Source: Vicinamibacterales bacterium
Lineage (GTDB): Bacteria; Acidobacteriota; Vicinamibacteria; Vicinamibacterales; SCN-69-37
Length of the DNA: 64,000 nucleotides
Direction: 5' to 3'
Assembly (NCBI GenBank): GCA_030827135.1
Contig: JAURFE010000002.1
Coordinates: forward strand, 124,001-188,000
The first letter of the stretch is position 1. Every line of letters begins with the position of its first letter. The notes under the pieces were generated by a model. It was not told where the DNA came from. It worked only from the letters and a program-made list of their open reading frames with translations, and did not search any database. The position numbers and the translations under genes were made by a program. Shown piece after piece: positions 16,548 to 30,409 of the stretch.

Positions 16548-17381
16548 TCAGGCCGCGCCCATCCGAAGGCGCATGAGCGCTTCGACGCGGGCCTTGGTCG
16601 GCGGATGCGTAGAGAACAGCGACGCCATGCCGCCACCCGACAGCGGCGACATGATGAACATGTGCGCGGTCGCCTGATTGGCGTCCATCGGCATCTGCTT
16701 CACGCCGACTTCAATGCGCTGCAACGCCTGCGCGAGTCCCATCGGCGTACCGGCGATCTCCGCGCCGACGCGATCAGCCACAAATTCGCGGGACCGCGAC
16801 ACCGCCATCTGAATCATCGCGGCCGCCATGGGCGCCAGAAACATCGTCGCGATCAGCACGATCGGATTGGCCTGGTGTTCCCGGTCGCGTCCGCCGCCGA
16901 ACAACATCCCGAACTGGACGAGCATCGTGATGGCCGCGCCGATGGTGGCGGCCACCGAGCTGATGAGAATGTCGCGATTTTTAATGTGCGCCAGTTCGTG
17001 CGCCATCACGCCTTCCAGTTCACTCGGCGAGAGGAGGCGCATGATGCCCTCGGTCGCCGCGACGGCGGCATGGTTCGGATTCCGCCCGGTCGCAAACGCG
17101 TTCGGCGACATGTCGGGAATCACGTAGACCTTGGGCATCGGCAGCTGCGCGCGCTGTGCAAGCCGCGCGGTCATGTCGTAGAGCATGTGCCCCGGTCCGA
17201 CCGGCTGCGCCTTGTACATCCGAAGCACGATCTTGTCGGAGAACCAATAACTCGAAATGTTCATCACCACGGCGACGCCAAAGGCGAGCACCATGCCTGC
17301 TTCCCCGCCAAACATGCCGCCGACGGCAATGAACAAGGCACTCAGGGTCGCAAGCAGTACCGCAGTCTTTAATCCACTCAT
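16548..17381 (-). CDS. htpX: Membrane zinc metalloprotease HtpX
   Basis: HtpX is an inner-membrane M48 protease for quality control of damaged membrane proteins. The start at 17381 gives 277 residues beginning MSGLKTAVLLATLSALF. The longer upstream frame crosses the divergent promoter region. Two N-terminal hydrophobic segments are followed by the zinc motif HELAHIKNRD (His 128, Glu 129, His 132) and two more hydrophobic segments. The third-ligand region is SRSREFVADRVGAEIAG. An AGGAG lies 12 bases upstream of the ATG. It is transcribed divergently from the exported protein gene at 17422. Confidence 0.95.
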   Translation of the reverse strand: MSGLKTAVLLATLSALFIAVGGMFGGEAGMVLAFGVAVVMNISSYWFSDKIVLRMYKAQPVGPGHMLYDMTARLAQRAQLPMPKVYVIPDMSPNAFATGRNPNHAAVAATEGIMRLLSPSELEGVMAHELAHIKNRDILISSVAATIGAAITMLVQFGMLFGGGRDREHQANPIVLIATMFLAPMAAAMIQMAVSRSREFVADRVGAEIAGTPMGLAQALQRIEVGVKQMPMDANQATAHMFIMSPLSGGGMASLFSTHPPTKARVEALMRLRMGAA

Positions 17382-17405
17382 GGGGTCAGAAATCTCCTGT
17401 CGTCC

Positions 17406-17413
17406 TATAATAC
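17406..17413. promoter_or_regulatory. Divergent -10 region (TATAAT / TATTAT)
   Basis: On the plus strand TATAAT (17406-17411) ends 10 bases before the ATG at 17422. On the minus strand the overlapping TATTAT can serve htpX, whose start is about 26 bases away with its own ribosome-binding site. The shared box suggests mutually exclusive divergent transcription. No good -35 is seen on the plus side. Confidence 0.45.
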
Positions 17414-17421
17414 GGGACAGG

Positions 17422-17931
17422 ATGCGAATTCGATTGGTGGTCGTAGCTGGAGCAACCGCACTGGCCGGTGTGCTGTGCGGCACACACGCGTTCGCGCAGG
17501 CCACACCGCCGCGTCCGGTGCCGTTTCCCACGGCGGGCACGACGCCGGCCACGCCGGCTGTGACTGCGCCGCAAGGCCCGGACGACGCGGCACTCGGCGC
17601 GCCGATTTATCCCGCCGCAGTGTTTCTGGAAACGGTCGATGCCGGCCGAGGGGGTCAGCAGTATCACCTGTACGGCACCGACGCGCCGTTTGCCGACATC
17701 GTCGGCTATTACAAGACCACGCTCAAGAACGGCGGCCGGGTGATCTTCCAGGCCCCTGCGATGCACCAGTTTGATCTGGGCCGGTTCCAGGAACAGACCA
17801 TGGCGTATCCACCGAGCGTTGTGGTGAAGGACTACCTGTGGAACGGATCTGCGGGCTACCTGCACGTCGACGGCACGACCTCCCGCCGCTTTCCGACGAT
17901 CATTCAGATCGTGCCCGCCACGGGCAAATAG
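17422..17931 (+). CDS. Exported protein of unknown function
   Basis: The 169-residue product opens with a signal peptide (MRIRLVVVAGATALAGVLCG, ending near AFAQA) and a Pro/Thr/Ala-rich linker. A compact domain of about 110 residues begins near GAPIYPAAVFLETVDAG. The pattern YHLYGTDAPFADIVGYYKTT, followed by TSRRFPTIIQIVP at the end, is seen in small periplasmic proteins sometimes described as YYKTTL-type conserved hypotheticals. I do not know a function. The start is just after a TATAAT box, so the mRNA may be leaderless. It converges on thiC with a 3-base gap. Confidence 0.75.
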   Translation: MRIRLVVVAGATALAGVLCGTHAFAQATPPRPVPFPTAGTTPATPAVTAPQGPDDAALGAPIYPAAVFLETVDAGRGGQQYHLYGTDAPFADIVGYYKTTLKNGGRVIFQAPAMHQFDLGRFQEQTMAYPPSVVVKDYLWNGSAGYLHVDGTTSRRFPTIIQIVPATGK

Positions 17932-17934
17932 CCT

Positions 17935-20780
<2,846 letters not shown>

Positions 20781-20799
20781 ACGCGATTGTACAACCCGC

Positions 20800-20805
20800 T
20801 ATACT
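20800..20805 (+). promoter_or_regulatory. Predicted -10 box (TATACT) of rpiB-glyA
   Basis: TATACT ends 7 bases before the rpiB ATG at 20813. Transcription would start at or one base before the initiation codon, giving a leaderless mRNA. No Shine-Dalgarno is present upstream of the ATG. Confidence 0.45.
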
Positions 20806-20812
20806 CAAGCGC

Positions 20813-21256
20813 ATGCGCATCGCTCTTGGCGCCGACCATGCCGGCGTGGACCTGAAAGACGCCCTCAAGTCGCTGCTCGACGAACAGGGTCACGCGTACA
20901 CGGACTTCGGCACACACGGCCCCGGCTCGGTTGATTACCCAGACCATGCAGGACTTGTGGGACGCGCGGTGGCGTCTGGTGACTACGACCGCGGCCTGCT
21001 GGTCTGCGGCTCAGGTATCGGCATGGCCATCGCCGCTAACAAGGTCGCCGGCGTGCGCGCCGCCGCAGTGACCGATCCCGAATCCGCGCGCCTCAGCCGT
21101 AGTCACAACAACGCCAACGTCCTTGCGCTCGGCGCGCGCCTGACGCCGGAACCCCTGGCCCGTGAACTGGTCGCCATTTTCCTCGATACCCCGTACGAAG
21201 GTGGACGCCACCAGCTCCGCCTCGACAAGATCACCGCGATGGAGACGCCTGCGTGA
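20813..21256 (+). CDS. rpiB: Ribose-5-phosphate isomerase B
   Basis: RpiB interconverts ribose 5-phosphate and ribulose 5-phosphate in the pentose phosphate pathway. The 147-residue protein begins [16 protein letters not shown] and has [16 protein letters not shown]. The catalytic [16 protein letters not shown] places the active cysteine near residue 64, and [15 protein letters not shown] holds the phosphate-binding histidine/asparagine region. Length matches the family. Its stop overlaps the GTG start of glyA (GTGA), a coupling that is frequent in other phyla too. Confidence 0.96.
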   Translation: MRIALGADHAGVDLKDALKSLLDEQGHAYTDFGTHGPGSVDYPDHAGLVGRAVASGDYDRGLLVCGSGIGMAIAANKVAGVRAAAVTDPESARLSRSHNNANVLALGARLTPEPLARELVAIFLDTPYEGGRHQLRLDKITAMETPA

Positions 21257-22500
21257 CGCACCTGACCCAGTTCGACCCCGAGATCGCCGCCACCATCCGT
21301 CAGGAAGTTCAGCGCCAGGACCACGGACTGGAACTCATCGCCTCCGAGAACTTCGTCAGTCGCGCCGTGCTCGACGCCGTCGGCTCGGTCATGACGAACA
21401 AGTACGCGGAAGGGTATCCGGGCAAGCGGTATTACGGAGGCTGTGAATTCGTCGATATCGCCGAGACCCTCGCCATCGATCGCGCGAAGCAGCTCTTTGG
21501 CGCTGATCACGCAAACGTGCAGCCCCACTCCGGCGCGCAGGCCAACATGGCCGTGTATCTCGCCATCTTGCAGCCGGGCGACAAGATTCTCGGCATGAAC
21601 CTCGCCCATGGCGGCCACCTGACCCATGGGCATCCCCTCAATTTTTCAGGCAAATACTTCACGATCCTTCCCTACGGCGTGCGCAAGGACACCGAACAAC
21701 TCGACTACGACGAACTCGCGGCACAGGCGCGTGCGCATCGCCCCAAATTGATCGTCGTGGGCGCCAGCGCCTATCCGCGCATCATTGACTACCCTCGTAT
21801 TCGCGCAGTGGCCGACGAGGTCGGTGCGCTCGTGATGACGGACATGGCCCACATCGCAGGTCTGGTGGCAGCCGGCCTGCATCCGAGTCCCGTGCCGCAC
21901 TCGGACTTTGTCACCACCACCACCCACAAGACCCTCCGCGGTCCGCGCGGCGGCCTGATTCTCTGCCGGGCCCAGTTCGCGAAGGACATCGACCGGGCCG
22001 TGTTTCCTGGCGTCCAGGGCGGCCCCCTGATGCATGTGATTGCCGGCAAGGCCGTCTGCTTCAAGGAGGCGCTGGCTCCCGAATTCGCGCAGTATCAGCA
22101 GCGGGTGGTGCGCAACGCCGCGCGGCTCGCCGACCGGCTCGCGCACGCGGGCTTCCGTATCGTCAGCGGCGGCACCGACAACCACCTCGTGCTGGTGGAT
22201 GTGTTTTCACGCGGCATCACCGGCAAGGTGGCGGAGGCCGCCCTCGGGCGCGCGGCCATCACGGTGAACAAGAACACGATTCCCTTCGACCAGAATCCAC
22301 CCATGGTGGCCAGCGGCATTCGTGTGGGCACCCCCGCTGTCACGACCCGCGGACTCGGCGAATCTGACATGGACACGATCGCCACGCTCATCAGTCGTGT
22401 GCTTGCGGCGCCCGACGATGAGGCGGTCGCATACGCGGTACGCACCGACGTTGAAGCGCTGTGCCGGACACACCCGCTGTATCCCGACCTGGCGCGCTGA
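21253..22500 (+). CDS. glyA: Serine hydroxymethyltransferase
   Basis: GlyA converts serine and tetrahydrofolate to glycine and 5,10-methylene-THF, the main one-carbon source. The 415-residue PLP enzyme has [36 protein letters not shown] and [14 protein letters not shown]. It has [14 protein letters not shown], and [14 protein letters not shown] contains the PLP lysine (about residue 224). The GTG start at 21253 overlaps rpiB by 4 bases. The downstream helicase frame overlaps its end by 40 bases if the first GTG is used. Confidence 0.97.
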   Translation: MTHLTQFDPEIAATIRQEVQRQDHGLELIASENFVSRAVLDAVGSVMTNKYAEGYPGKRYYGGCEFVDIAETLAIDRAKQLFGADHANVQPHSGAQANMAVYLAILQPGDKILGMNLAHGGHLTHGHPLNFSGKYFTILPYGVRKDTEQLDYDELAAQARAHRPKLIVVGASAYPRIIDYPRIRAVADEVGALVMTDMAHIAGLVAAGLHPSPVPHSDFVTTTTHKTLRGPRGGLILCRAQFAKDIDRAVFPGVQGGPLMHVIAGKAVCFKEALAPEFAQYQQRVVRNAARLADRLAHAGFRIVSGGTDNHLVLVDVFSRGITGKVAEAALGRAAITVNKNTIPFDQNPPMVASGIRVGTPAVTTRGLGESDMDTIATLISRVLAAPDDEAVAYAVRTDVEALCRTHPLYPDLAR

Positions 22501-24440
22501 CCACACGCGTCGCGGCGGTGTTTGCCGACGAGGGCCCGCTCGCGCGTGCCTTCGAGACATTCGAGGTTCGCTCCGGGCAGCGGGCGATGGCGCACGCCGT
22601 CGCCCGCACGTTTGAAACCGGCGGCGTCCTCCTCGCGGAAGCGGGCACCGGCACGGGCAAGACCCTGGCCTACCTCGTACCCGCCGCGATGGCCGGCCGC
22701 CGTGTGCTGATCTCCACCGGCACCAGGACATTGCAGGACCAGGTGTTCTACAAGGACATCCCCGCCCTCGCGTCCGCCCTCGGCACAGAAATCAAGGCCG
22801 CCTACATGAAGGGCCGCACGAATTTTCTGTGCCGGCATCGCTTCACCCGCCTCAGCGAGATCGCCGACACCTTGCCCGGCGACGAACAACACTGGGTCGA
22901 GACTCTCCGGGAGTGGCTGCCGGACACCACGACGGGGGACCGCGCCGAAATCGCGGACATGCCCGATGTACTGCCGTTCTGGGCGGAAGTCACCGCGACC
23001 AGTGAACAGTGCCTCGGGCGCGAGTGTCCCGACTTCGCAGACTGTTTCATCACCCGCATGCGCGAACGCGCCGATCGCGCCGACATCGTCGTGGTGAATC
23101 ATCACTTGATGTGCGCCGACGCGTCCGTGCGTCAGGGCGACTTCGGCGAAGTGATTCCCGCGTGCGACTTCGCCATCATCGATGAGGCCCATCAGCTCGA
23201 GGACGTTGTCACCCAGTATTTCGGCATCGCGCTGAGCACCCATCGCCTTGACGAGTTCTCGAGGGACGCGGCACTCTCGGTGGGCGCAGTGCCCGCCACG
23301 GAGGGGCGTTTCGCGGTGGCGTGGCAACACGCCATTGGCGACGTGGACCGCGCGGCGCGCCGATTGTTCGACACAGCCCGGCTGGAGGTGCGGCAGTCGC
23401 GCAGCGGCGACCGGCTCATGCTCACGCCGGACATGGCGGACCGCTTGAGTCCGGACGCCACGGCGCTGCGGGAGGAGCTGGACCGCCTGCTCGCGGTCGC
23501 GCGCGACCTGACTCCGTTGCCCGAGGATCTGGCGGCCATTGTCGCGCGCGCCTCGGGCTTGCGCGACGACGTGCGGGTCCTGCTGGCCGCTGCGGACCCG
23601 TCGTTTGTCCACTTTGTCGAAGTACGCGGGCGGGGTGTCACCTTCCGCGCCGCGCCGATTGATGTCTCCGCGCTTGTGCGCGAGAAGGTCATTGGAGAGC
23701 GTCTCGCCACCGTCCTCACCTCCGCCACGCTCACCGTCGGCGGCTCGTTCGCCTACATGCAGGCCAGGCTTGGGCTCGAACACGCCGACACACTGCGACT
23801 GCCGTCAGAGTTCGACTTCTCGACTCAGGCGCTGCTGTATCTGCCACCTGACATGCCTGACCCGCGATCGCCGGAGTTCAACGCGGCCGCCGCGGGCGTC
23901 ATCGCCGAGTTGCTGGAGCGATCGGCAGGGCGCGCGTTCGTCCTGTTCACGTCCTATGCGGCGATGCAGGATGTGTACGATCGCGTGGTCCCGCACCTCA
24001 GCTGGCCGACATTCCTCCAGGGTGATGCCCCGCGGTCGGCGCTGCTGCGTGACTTTCGTGCCACACCCCACGCCGTGTTGTTCGCCACCGCGAGCTTCTG
24101 GCAGGGCGTCGATGTCGCGGGTGACGCGTTGAGTTGCGTCATCATCGACCGACTGCCGTTTGCCTCGCCAGGCGACCCTCTGGTGGCCGCCCGCATCAGT
24201 GCCATTCAGGCCGCCGGGGGCCATCCGTTCCACGATTATCAGATTCCGCTCGCAACCCTGACCCTGCTGCAGGGCCTGGGGCGCCTGATCCGCACGCGCG
24301 GCGACCGCGGCGTCATGGCGGTGCTCGACCCGCGCCTGACGAAGATGCCGTACGGCCGCCGGTTCCTCGCGTCCTTTCCGCCCGCCCCGGTGTCGCGGAA
24401 CCTGCACGATGTCGCCACGCTGTTCAGGACCGAATGCTAA
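22461..24440 (+). CDS. DinG/YoaA-type ATP-dependent helicase (XPD-like, iron-sulfur)
   Basis: The 659-residue superfamily 2 helicase has Walker A AGTGTGKT (residues 61-68), motif Ia [10 protein letters not shown], a DEAH box in [12 protein letters not shown] (near 240), and C-terminal motifs [14 protein letters not shown] and [18 protein letters not shown]. Four cysteines between motif Ia and DEAH ([18 protein letters not shown]) match the XPD/DinG 4Fe-4S site. Such enzymes unwind DNA, or DNA-RNA hybrids, with 5'-3' polarity in repair. The first possible start is GTG 22461 inside glyA; a later start near 22518 is possible. Confidence 0.88.
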   Translation: MPDTPAVSRPGALTTRVAAVFADEGPLARAFETFEVRSGQRAMAHAVARTFETGGVLLAEAGTGTGKTLAYLVPAAMAGRRVLISTGTRTLQDQVFYKDIPALASALGTEIKAAYMKGRTNFLCRHRFTRLSEIADTLPGDEQHWVETLREWLPDTTTGDRAEIADMPDVLPFWAEVTATSEQCLGRECPDFADCFITRMRERADRADIVVVNHHLMCADASVRQGDFGEVIPACDFAIIDEAHQLEDVVTQYFGIALSTHRLDEFSRDAALSVGAVPATEGRFAVAWQHAIGDVDRAARRLFDTARLEVRQSRSGDRLMLTPDMADRLSPDATALREELDRLLAVARDLTPLPEDLAAIVARASGLRDDVRVLLAAADPSFVHFVEVRGRGVTFRAAPIDVSALVREKVIGERLATVLTSATLTVGGSFAYMQARLGLEHADTLRLPSEFDFSTQALLYLPPDMPDPRSPEFNAAAAGVIAELLERSAGRAFVLFTSYAAMQDVYDRVVPHLSWPTFLQGDAPRSALLRDFRATPHAVLFATASFWQGVDVAGDALSCVIIDRLPFASPGDPLVAARISAIQAAGGHPFHDYQIPLATLTLLQGLGRLIRTRGDRGVMAVLDPRLTKMPYGRRFLASFPPAPVSRNLHDVATLFRTEC

Positions 24441-24462
24441 AATGCCCGCGGAGGCTTTCTGT

Positions 24463-25467
24463 ATGACCCGTCACTCGTATCTTCGCGGATTCGTTGCGCT
24501 GGCCCTGACGCTGACCTCGACCCTCGCCTTTGCCCAGGCCATGGGACAGGTCCGCGGACGGATCGTCGACGACAAGGGCCAGGGCGTGCCCGAGGCCGAA
24601 GTCGTCATGGAGTACGTCGGAGACGTCCAGTTGGCTGTGACGTTCAAGACCAATGTGCGCGGCGAGTTTGTGCGCTCGGGTCTGCGGACCGGCACATGGC
24701 GGTTGCAGGCGACCAAGGGTGACCTGGTGGGCCGCAACAACTCCGTGCAGATCACCATCAGCAACATGACGCAGCTCGAACCGATCGTGCTCAAGGTTCC
24801 GGTCGCCACCACCACAGGCACCGTCGATACCGCCGGCATGACAGCGGAGGAGATCGAGGCGCGCAACAAGCTCATGGAATCGCTCAAGGCCGACTTCGCG
24901 GCCGGCGACGCGATCATCACGTCGGACCCAGACGGCGCAATCGCCAAATTCATGGCCGTCGCGGAGAAGGTGCCGGGCTGCGGCGTCTGTTACAGCCGCG
25001 CCGGAGACGCGCAACTGGTCAAGAAGGACGATGCCGCTGCGGAAGCCGCGTTTCTGAAGGCCATCGAACTGGACCCCAAGACGGTGGAGGCCTACTCGGC
25101 CCTGTCGGGAATCTACAACCGCCAGAAGAAGTTCAAGGAAGCCGCGGCGATGAGCGCGAAGGCCAATGAACTGCAGGGCGCAGCCGGTGGCGGCGGCAGT
25201 GCGGCCGACGTGCTGAATCTCGGCATCATCGCCTGGAACGCCGGGCAGTTCCCGGAAGCCAAGGGGCACTTCGAAAGAGCGACGCAGCTCGACCCGAAGC
25301 TGGCGGACGCGTTCTTCCGCCTCGGCATGGCGAACATCAATCTGGGCCAGCTGCCCGCCGCGGTCACGGCGTTTGAGGAATACCTGAAGCTCGCCCCCAC
25401 GGGTGAACACGCCGAAATGACCAAGGGCATTCTGAAGAGCATCAAGGGCGACCGCCCCCGCGCGTGA
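24463..25467 (+). CDS. Exported TPR-repeat protein with N-terminal carboxypeptidase-regulatory-like domain
   Basis: ATG 24463 is chosen because GGAGG lies 8 bases upstream and it opens a signal peptide (MTRHSYLRGFVALALTLTST, cleavage near AFAQA). Of the 334 residues, about 27-110 form a transthyretin-like CarboxypepD_reg domain (VRGRIVDDKGQGVPEAEVVM, GEFVRSGLRTGTWRL). About 170-325 are TPR units (AIELDPKTVEAYSALSGIYN, ATQLDPKLADAFFRLGMAN). It is likely periplasmic and binds protein partners; specific role unknown. A TAAAAT string at 24438-24443 built on the upstream stop codon could be its -10 box. The stop overlaps the next gene. Confidence 0.85.
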   Translation: MTRHSYLRGFVALALTLTSTLAFAQAMGQVRGRIVDDKGQGVPEAEVVMEYVGDVQLAVTFKTNVRGEFVRSGLRTGTWRLQATKGDLVGRNNSVQITISNMTQLEPIVLKVPVATTTGTVDTAGMTAEEIEARNKLMESLKADFAAGDAIITSDPDGAIAKFMAVAEKVPGCGVCYSRAGDAQLVKKDDAAAEAAFLKAIELDPKTVEAYSALSGIYNRQKKFKEAAAMSAKANELQGAAGGGGSAADVLNLGIIAWNAGQFPEAKGHFERATQLDPKLADAFFRLGMANINLGQLPAAVTAFEEYLKLAPTGEHAEMTKGILKSIKGDRPRA

Positions 25468-26159
25468 TCAGTCAGCACGTGCACGCGGTGCGCCGCCGCC
25501 TTGAAGCGGCGGCGCACCGCGCGCAGTCTCCGACCGTCCCCACCCTCATCGCCGTTTCCAAGACCTTTCCGGCCGGCGACGTACGCGAGGCGGCTGCGGC
25601 GGGCCAACGCGACTTCGGCGAAAACCGTGTGCAGGAGGGCCTCGACAAGGCCGCAGCCACGGCTGATCTCGGATTGACGTGGCATCTGATTGGCCATCTG
25701 CAGACCAACAAGGCGCGCAAGGCAGCCGCAGCATTTCAGTGGATTCACTCGATCGACAGCCTGGACCTGCTGCGGAAAGTGGACGCCGGCGCCGCTGAGG
25801 CCGGGACGTCACCGAATCTGCTGTTGCAGGTAGACCTCGCGGGAGAAGAGACCAAGTTCGGCGCTCCCCCCGAGGCGCTGCGTGCGCTGGCCGCGGCCGC
25901 ACTGGAGTTGAAGGCGGCGCGCCTGCGCGGCCTGATGATTATCCCGCCGGCGGTCGACGACCCGAACGACGCGCGACCCTGGTTCCGCCGGCTGCGCGAC
26001 GTCCGGGACCAGCTGGTGTCGGACGGGATTCCGGCTGAGGCGCTGCGCGAACTGTCAATGGGCATGAGTCACGATTTCGAAGTCGCGATCGAAGAAGGCG
26101 CCACAATGGTCCGCGTGGGCACCGCCATCTTCGGCGGCCGGCCACCGGTGACACCGTGA
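25464..26159 (+). CDS. PLP homeostasis protein, YggS/PROSC family
   Basis: This family binds pyridoxal phosphate without known catalysis and keeps the PLP pool balanced. The 231-residue TIM-barrel protein has LIAVSKTFPAGDVREA with the PLP lysine at about residue 33, and GENRVQEGLDKA. WHLIGHLQTNKARKA, the RGLMIIPPA block and LSMGMSHDFEVAIEEGATMVRVGTAIFG are also present, the last two forming the phosphate-binding end. The GTG start overlaps the TPR gene by 4 bases and the stop overlaps hutI. Confidence 0.94.
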   Translation: MISQHVHAVRRRLEAAAHRAQSPTVPTLIAVSKTFPAGDVREAAAAGQRDFGENRVQEGLDKAAATADLGLTWHLIGHLQTNKARKAAAAFQWIHSIDSLDLLRKVDAGAAEAGTSPNLLLQVDLAGEETKFGAPPEALRALAAAALELKAARLRGLMIIPPAVDDPNDARPWFRRLRDVRDQLVSDGIPAEALRELSMGMSHDFEVAIEEGATMVRVGTAIFGGRPPVTP

Positions 26160-27391
26160 TGACCACGCTGCTGATTGAACACCTGGACCAGTTGTTCACC
26201 GTCGCCGGTCCCGGACCACGCGCCGGTGCCCGGCAGGGCGACCTCACGGCCATCACCGATGGAGCCGTCGCGATCAACGGTGCCACCATCGTCGCCGTCG
26301 GCACGTCCGCAGACGTGCGGGCCGCTGTCACCATCACGCCGGCCACCACCGTCGTTGACGGCCGGGGCCGATCACTGGTGCCTGGGTTTGTGGATCCCCA
26401 CACACATGTGGTGTTTGCCGGGGACCGACGGGATGAACTGCGCCGCCGGTTGTCCGGAGCCGGCTACGCGGAGATCGCGGCCGCTGGTGGCGGCATCCTC
26501 TCGACCGTCCGGGCCACACGGGCCGCAACCGAAGAGGAACTCGCCGCGCAGACGCTCGGACGGCTGAAGGAGATGCTCAGGGCGGGCACCACCACTGCGG
26601 AATCCAAGAGTGGATACGGCCTGGACACCGGGACCGAGGTGCGCATGTTGCGCGTATCGCACACGTTGTCCGGGATGCAGCCGATCGAACTGGCCACCAC
26701 GTTCATCGGCGCGCATGAGGTGCCGCCCGAATATCGCGGCAGGCAATCCGAGTACGTCCGGCACGTCATCGCGGACATGCTGCCGGCGGCGGCGCCCCAT
26801 GCCGAGTGGTGTGACGTGTTCTGCGACAAGGGCTTCTTCACGCCGGACGAATCACGGGCGATTCTTGAGGCCGGCACGGCGTTGGGGCTGAAGCCCCGCA
26901 TCCACGCCGACGAACTGGCCGCCAGCGGCGGCGCGGAGGTGGCCGCGGCCGTTGGCGCGCGATCGGCAGACCATCTCATCCACGCCACCCCGCATGGCAT
27001 CGCCGCGATGGCGGCCGCCGGCGTGATCGCGACACTACTGCCGTGTGCCGCCTTCTATCTGAAACTCGGACAATTCGCCCCGGCGCGCGCATTCATCAAC
27101 GCCGGAGTGCCTGTGGCCCTCGCGACTGACGTGAATCCTGGTGGCGGGTTTTCCCCGTCGATGCCGTTCGCGATGACGCTGGCGTGTTTCGCGATGGGCA
27201 TGACGTTTGAGGAAGCCCTCGTGGCCTCCACCATCAATGCCGCCGCGTCGCTGGATCGGCAGGATCGGATCGGCAGCCTCGAACCCGGCAAACAGTTTGA
27301 TGCCGTGTTGATCAGTGGCCCCGCGATCAACCTGCTGCGCGCCAACGCGTCGCCCATTCTCACGGTGTACAAGAAAGGTATCCCATGCTGA
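26159..27391 (+). CDS. hutI: Imidazolonepropionase
   Basis: HutI opens the imidazolone ring in histidine degradation, giving N-formimino-L-glutamate. The start is taken as ATG 26159 (TGATG overlap), with a GTG one codon earlier as alternative. The about 410-residue amidohydrolase has the metal motif VDPHTHVVFAGDR (about residues 78-90), SKSGYGLDTGTEVRML and FIGAHEVPPEYRG. IHADELAASGGAEVA, HLIHATPHGIAAMA and ALATDVNPGGGF supply further metal and substrate ligands. The next gene acts on folate-borne formimino groups, so the pair belongs to one pathway; hutH and hutU are not in the window. Confidence 0.96.
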   Translation: MTTLLIEHLDQLFTVAGPGPRAGARQGDLTAITDGAVAINGATIVAVGTSADVRAAVTITPATTVVDGRGRSLVPGFVDPHTHVVFAGDRRDELRRRLSGAGYAEIAAAGGGILSTVRATRAATEEELAAQTLGRLKEMLRAGTTTAESKSGYGLDTGTEVRMLRVSHTLSGMQPIELATTFIGAHEVPPEYRGRQSEYVRHVIADMLPAAAPHAEWCDVFCDKGFFTPDESRAILEAGTALGLKPRIHADELAASGGAEVAAAVGARSADHLIHATPHGIAAMAAAGVIATLLPCAAFYLKLGQFAPARAFINAGVPVALATDVNPGGGFSPSMPFAMTLACFAMGMTFEEALVASTINAAASLDRQDRIGSLEPGKQFDAVLISGPAINLLRANASPILTVYKKGIPC

Positions 27392-27990
27392 TCGACCGCA
27401 CGTTACCGTCATTCCTTGATGCGATCTCCAGCGCCGAGCCCACGCCCGGGGGCGGATCCGCCGCGGCGCTTGCCGGCGCCACGGGTGCGGCCCTGCTCGC
27501 GATGGTGGCCGGCATGCCGAAGACCCGTACCAATGCGATCGTCGAACGCGAAGCGCTCGATCAGGCTCACACGGAACTCCTCGCGCTCCAGGAGACACTC
27601 GTGCAGCTCATCGATCGCGATGCGTCCGCGTACGATCTGGTCGTGGCCGCCTTCCGCAAGCCCAAGGCGACCGACGAGGACAAGGTCGAGCGCAAGGCGG
27701 CGATCCAGGACGCCACACGCGTCGCCACAGAGGTGCCTGTCGACACCATGCGGGCGTGTGTGGCCGCGATGCGGGCAGGACTCGCGTCAGTGGCGCACGG
27801 CAACCCATCGGCCGCGTCCGACGGCAAGGTGGGGTTCAGGCTGCTGATGGCCGCAGCCCTCAGCGCCAAGGACAATGTCGATATCAACCTTGGCGGCCTG
27901 ACCGACCTGGCGCTGCAGGCGCGTCTGAAGGAAGAGTCGGAACAGCTGGCCGCGCAGGCGGTGGCGCTCCACGCCGACGTCCTGGGCTAG
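27385..27990 (+). CDS. Formimidoyltetrahydrofolate cyclodeaminase family protein
   Basis: The 201-residue all-helical protein corresponds to the cyclodeaminase half of FTCD (FchA-like). That enzyme releases ammonia from 5-formimino-THF to yield 5,10-methenyl-THF. It begins PSFLDAISSAEPTPGGGSAA, the glycine-rich motif of the family, and has LQETLVQLIDRDASAYDLVV and GFRLLMAAALSAKDNVDINL. It overlaps hutI by 7 bases, consistent with funnelling histidine-derived formimino groups into one-carbon metabolism. Its stop codon and that of lepB on the other strand share one CTAG palindrome. Confidence 0.92.
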   Translation: MLIDRTLPSFLDAISSAEPTPGGGSAAALAGATGAALLAMVAGMPKTRTNAIVEREALDQAHTELLALQETLVQLIDRDASAYDLVVAAFRKPKATDEDKVERKAAIQDATRVATEVPVDTMRACVAAMRAGLASVAHGNPSAASDGKVGFRLLMAAALSAKDNVDINLGGLTDLALQARLKEESEQLAAQAVALHADVLG

Positions 27991-28588
27991 CGGACGGTGT
28001 TCAGCAGGCGCTCCCACCGGAGTCCCGCGTCGAACGAAAAATAGATGAAGAGGGCCCGGCCCTTGACGTACGTGGCTGGCAGGAAGCCCCAGTACCGGCT
28101 GTCCTCGGAGTTGTCCCGGTTGTCGCCCATCATGAAGAACTGCCCGTCGGGTACGGTGATGGGACCGTAAAACTCGCGCAGATCGCCGCTGGCCCCGAAC
28201 GACTCCGTCGACGCGGGGCTCGCGTAATGCGCCCACGACTCCTCAAGCGGCTGGCCGTTGATGTACAGCACCTTGCGGCGCAGCTCGAGCCGGTCTCCTG
28301 GCAGGCCGATCACGCGCTTGATGAAGTCCCGCTCCGGCGCCTCCGGATACTTGAAGACCACAATGTCGCCGCGGCGCACGTCGCGTCTGGGGAGCATCAG
28401 ACGCTCGGCGCCAGTCGCCGACGGCGAGAAGATCATCTTGTTGACGATCAGGTGATCGCCGATAAGCAGGTTCGGCTCCATTGAGCCGGTGGGAATCTTG
28501 AAGGCCTGAAACACGAAGGTGCGGACAAACAGCGCAAGCACCACTGCGATAATCAGTGATTCGGCGTATTCACGCACCACCGACTTCT

Positions 28589-28592
<4 letters not shown>
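27987..28592 (-). CDS. lepB: Signal peptidase I
   Basis: LepB cleaves Sec and Tat signal peptides on the outer face of the inner membrane. The 201-residue protein has one N-terminal membrane segment (about 10-28) and then box [10 protein letters not shown] with the catalytic Ser 37. Box [14 protein letters not shown] contains the general-base Lys 92, and box E is [20 protein letters not shown]. The start overlaps the lepA stop by 4 bases, the classic lepA-lepB arrangement. Confidence 0.97.
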
Positions 28593-30394
<1,802 letters not shown>

Positions 30395-30409
30395 GTCACT
30401 CCAGGACGA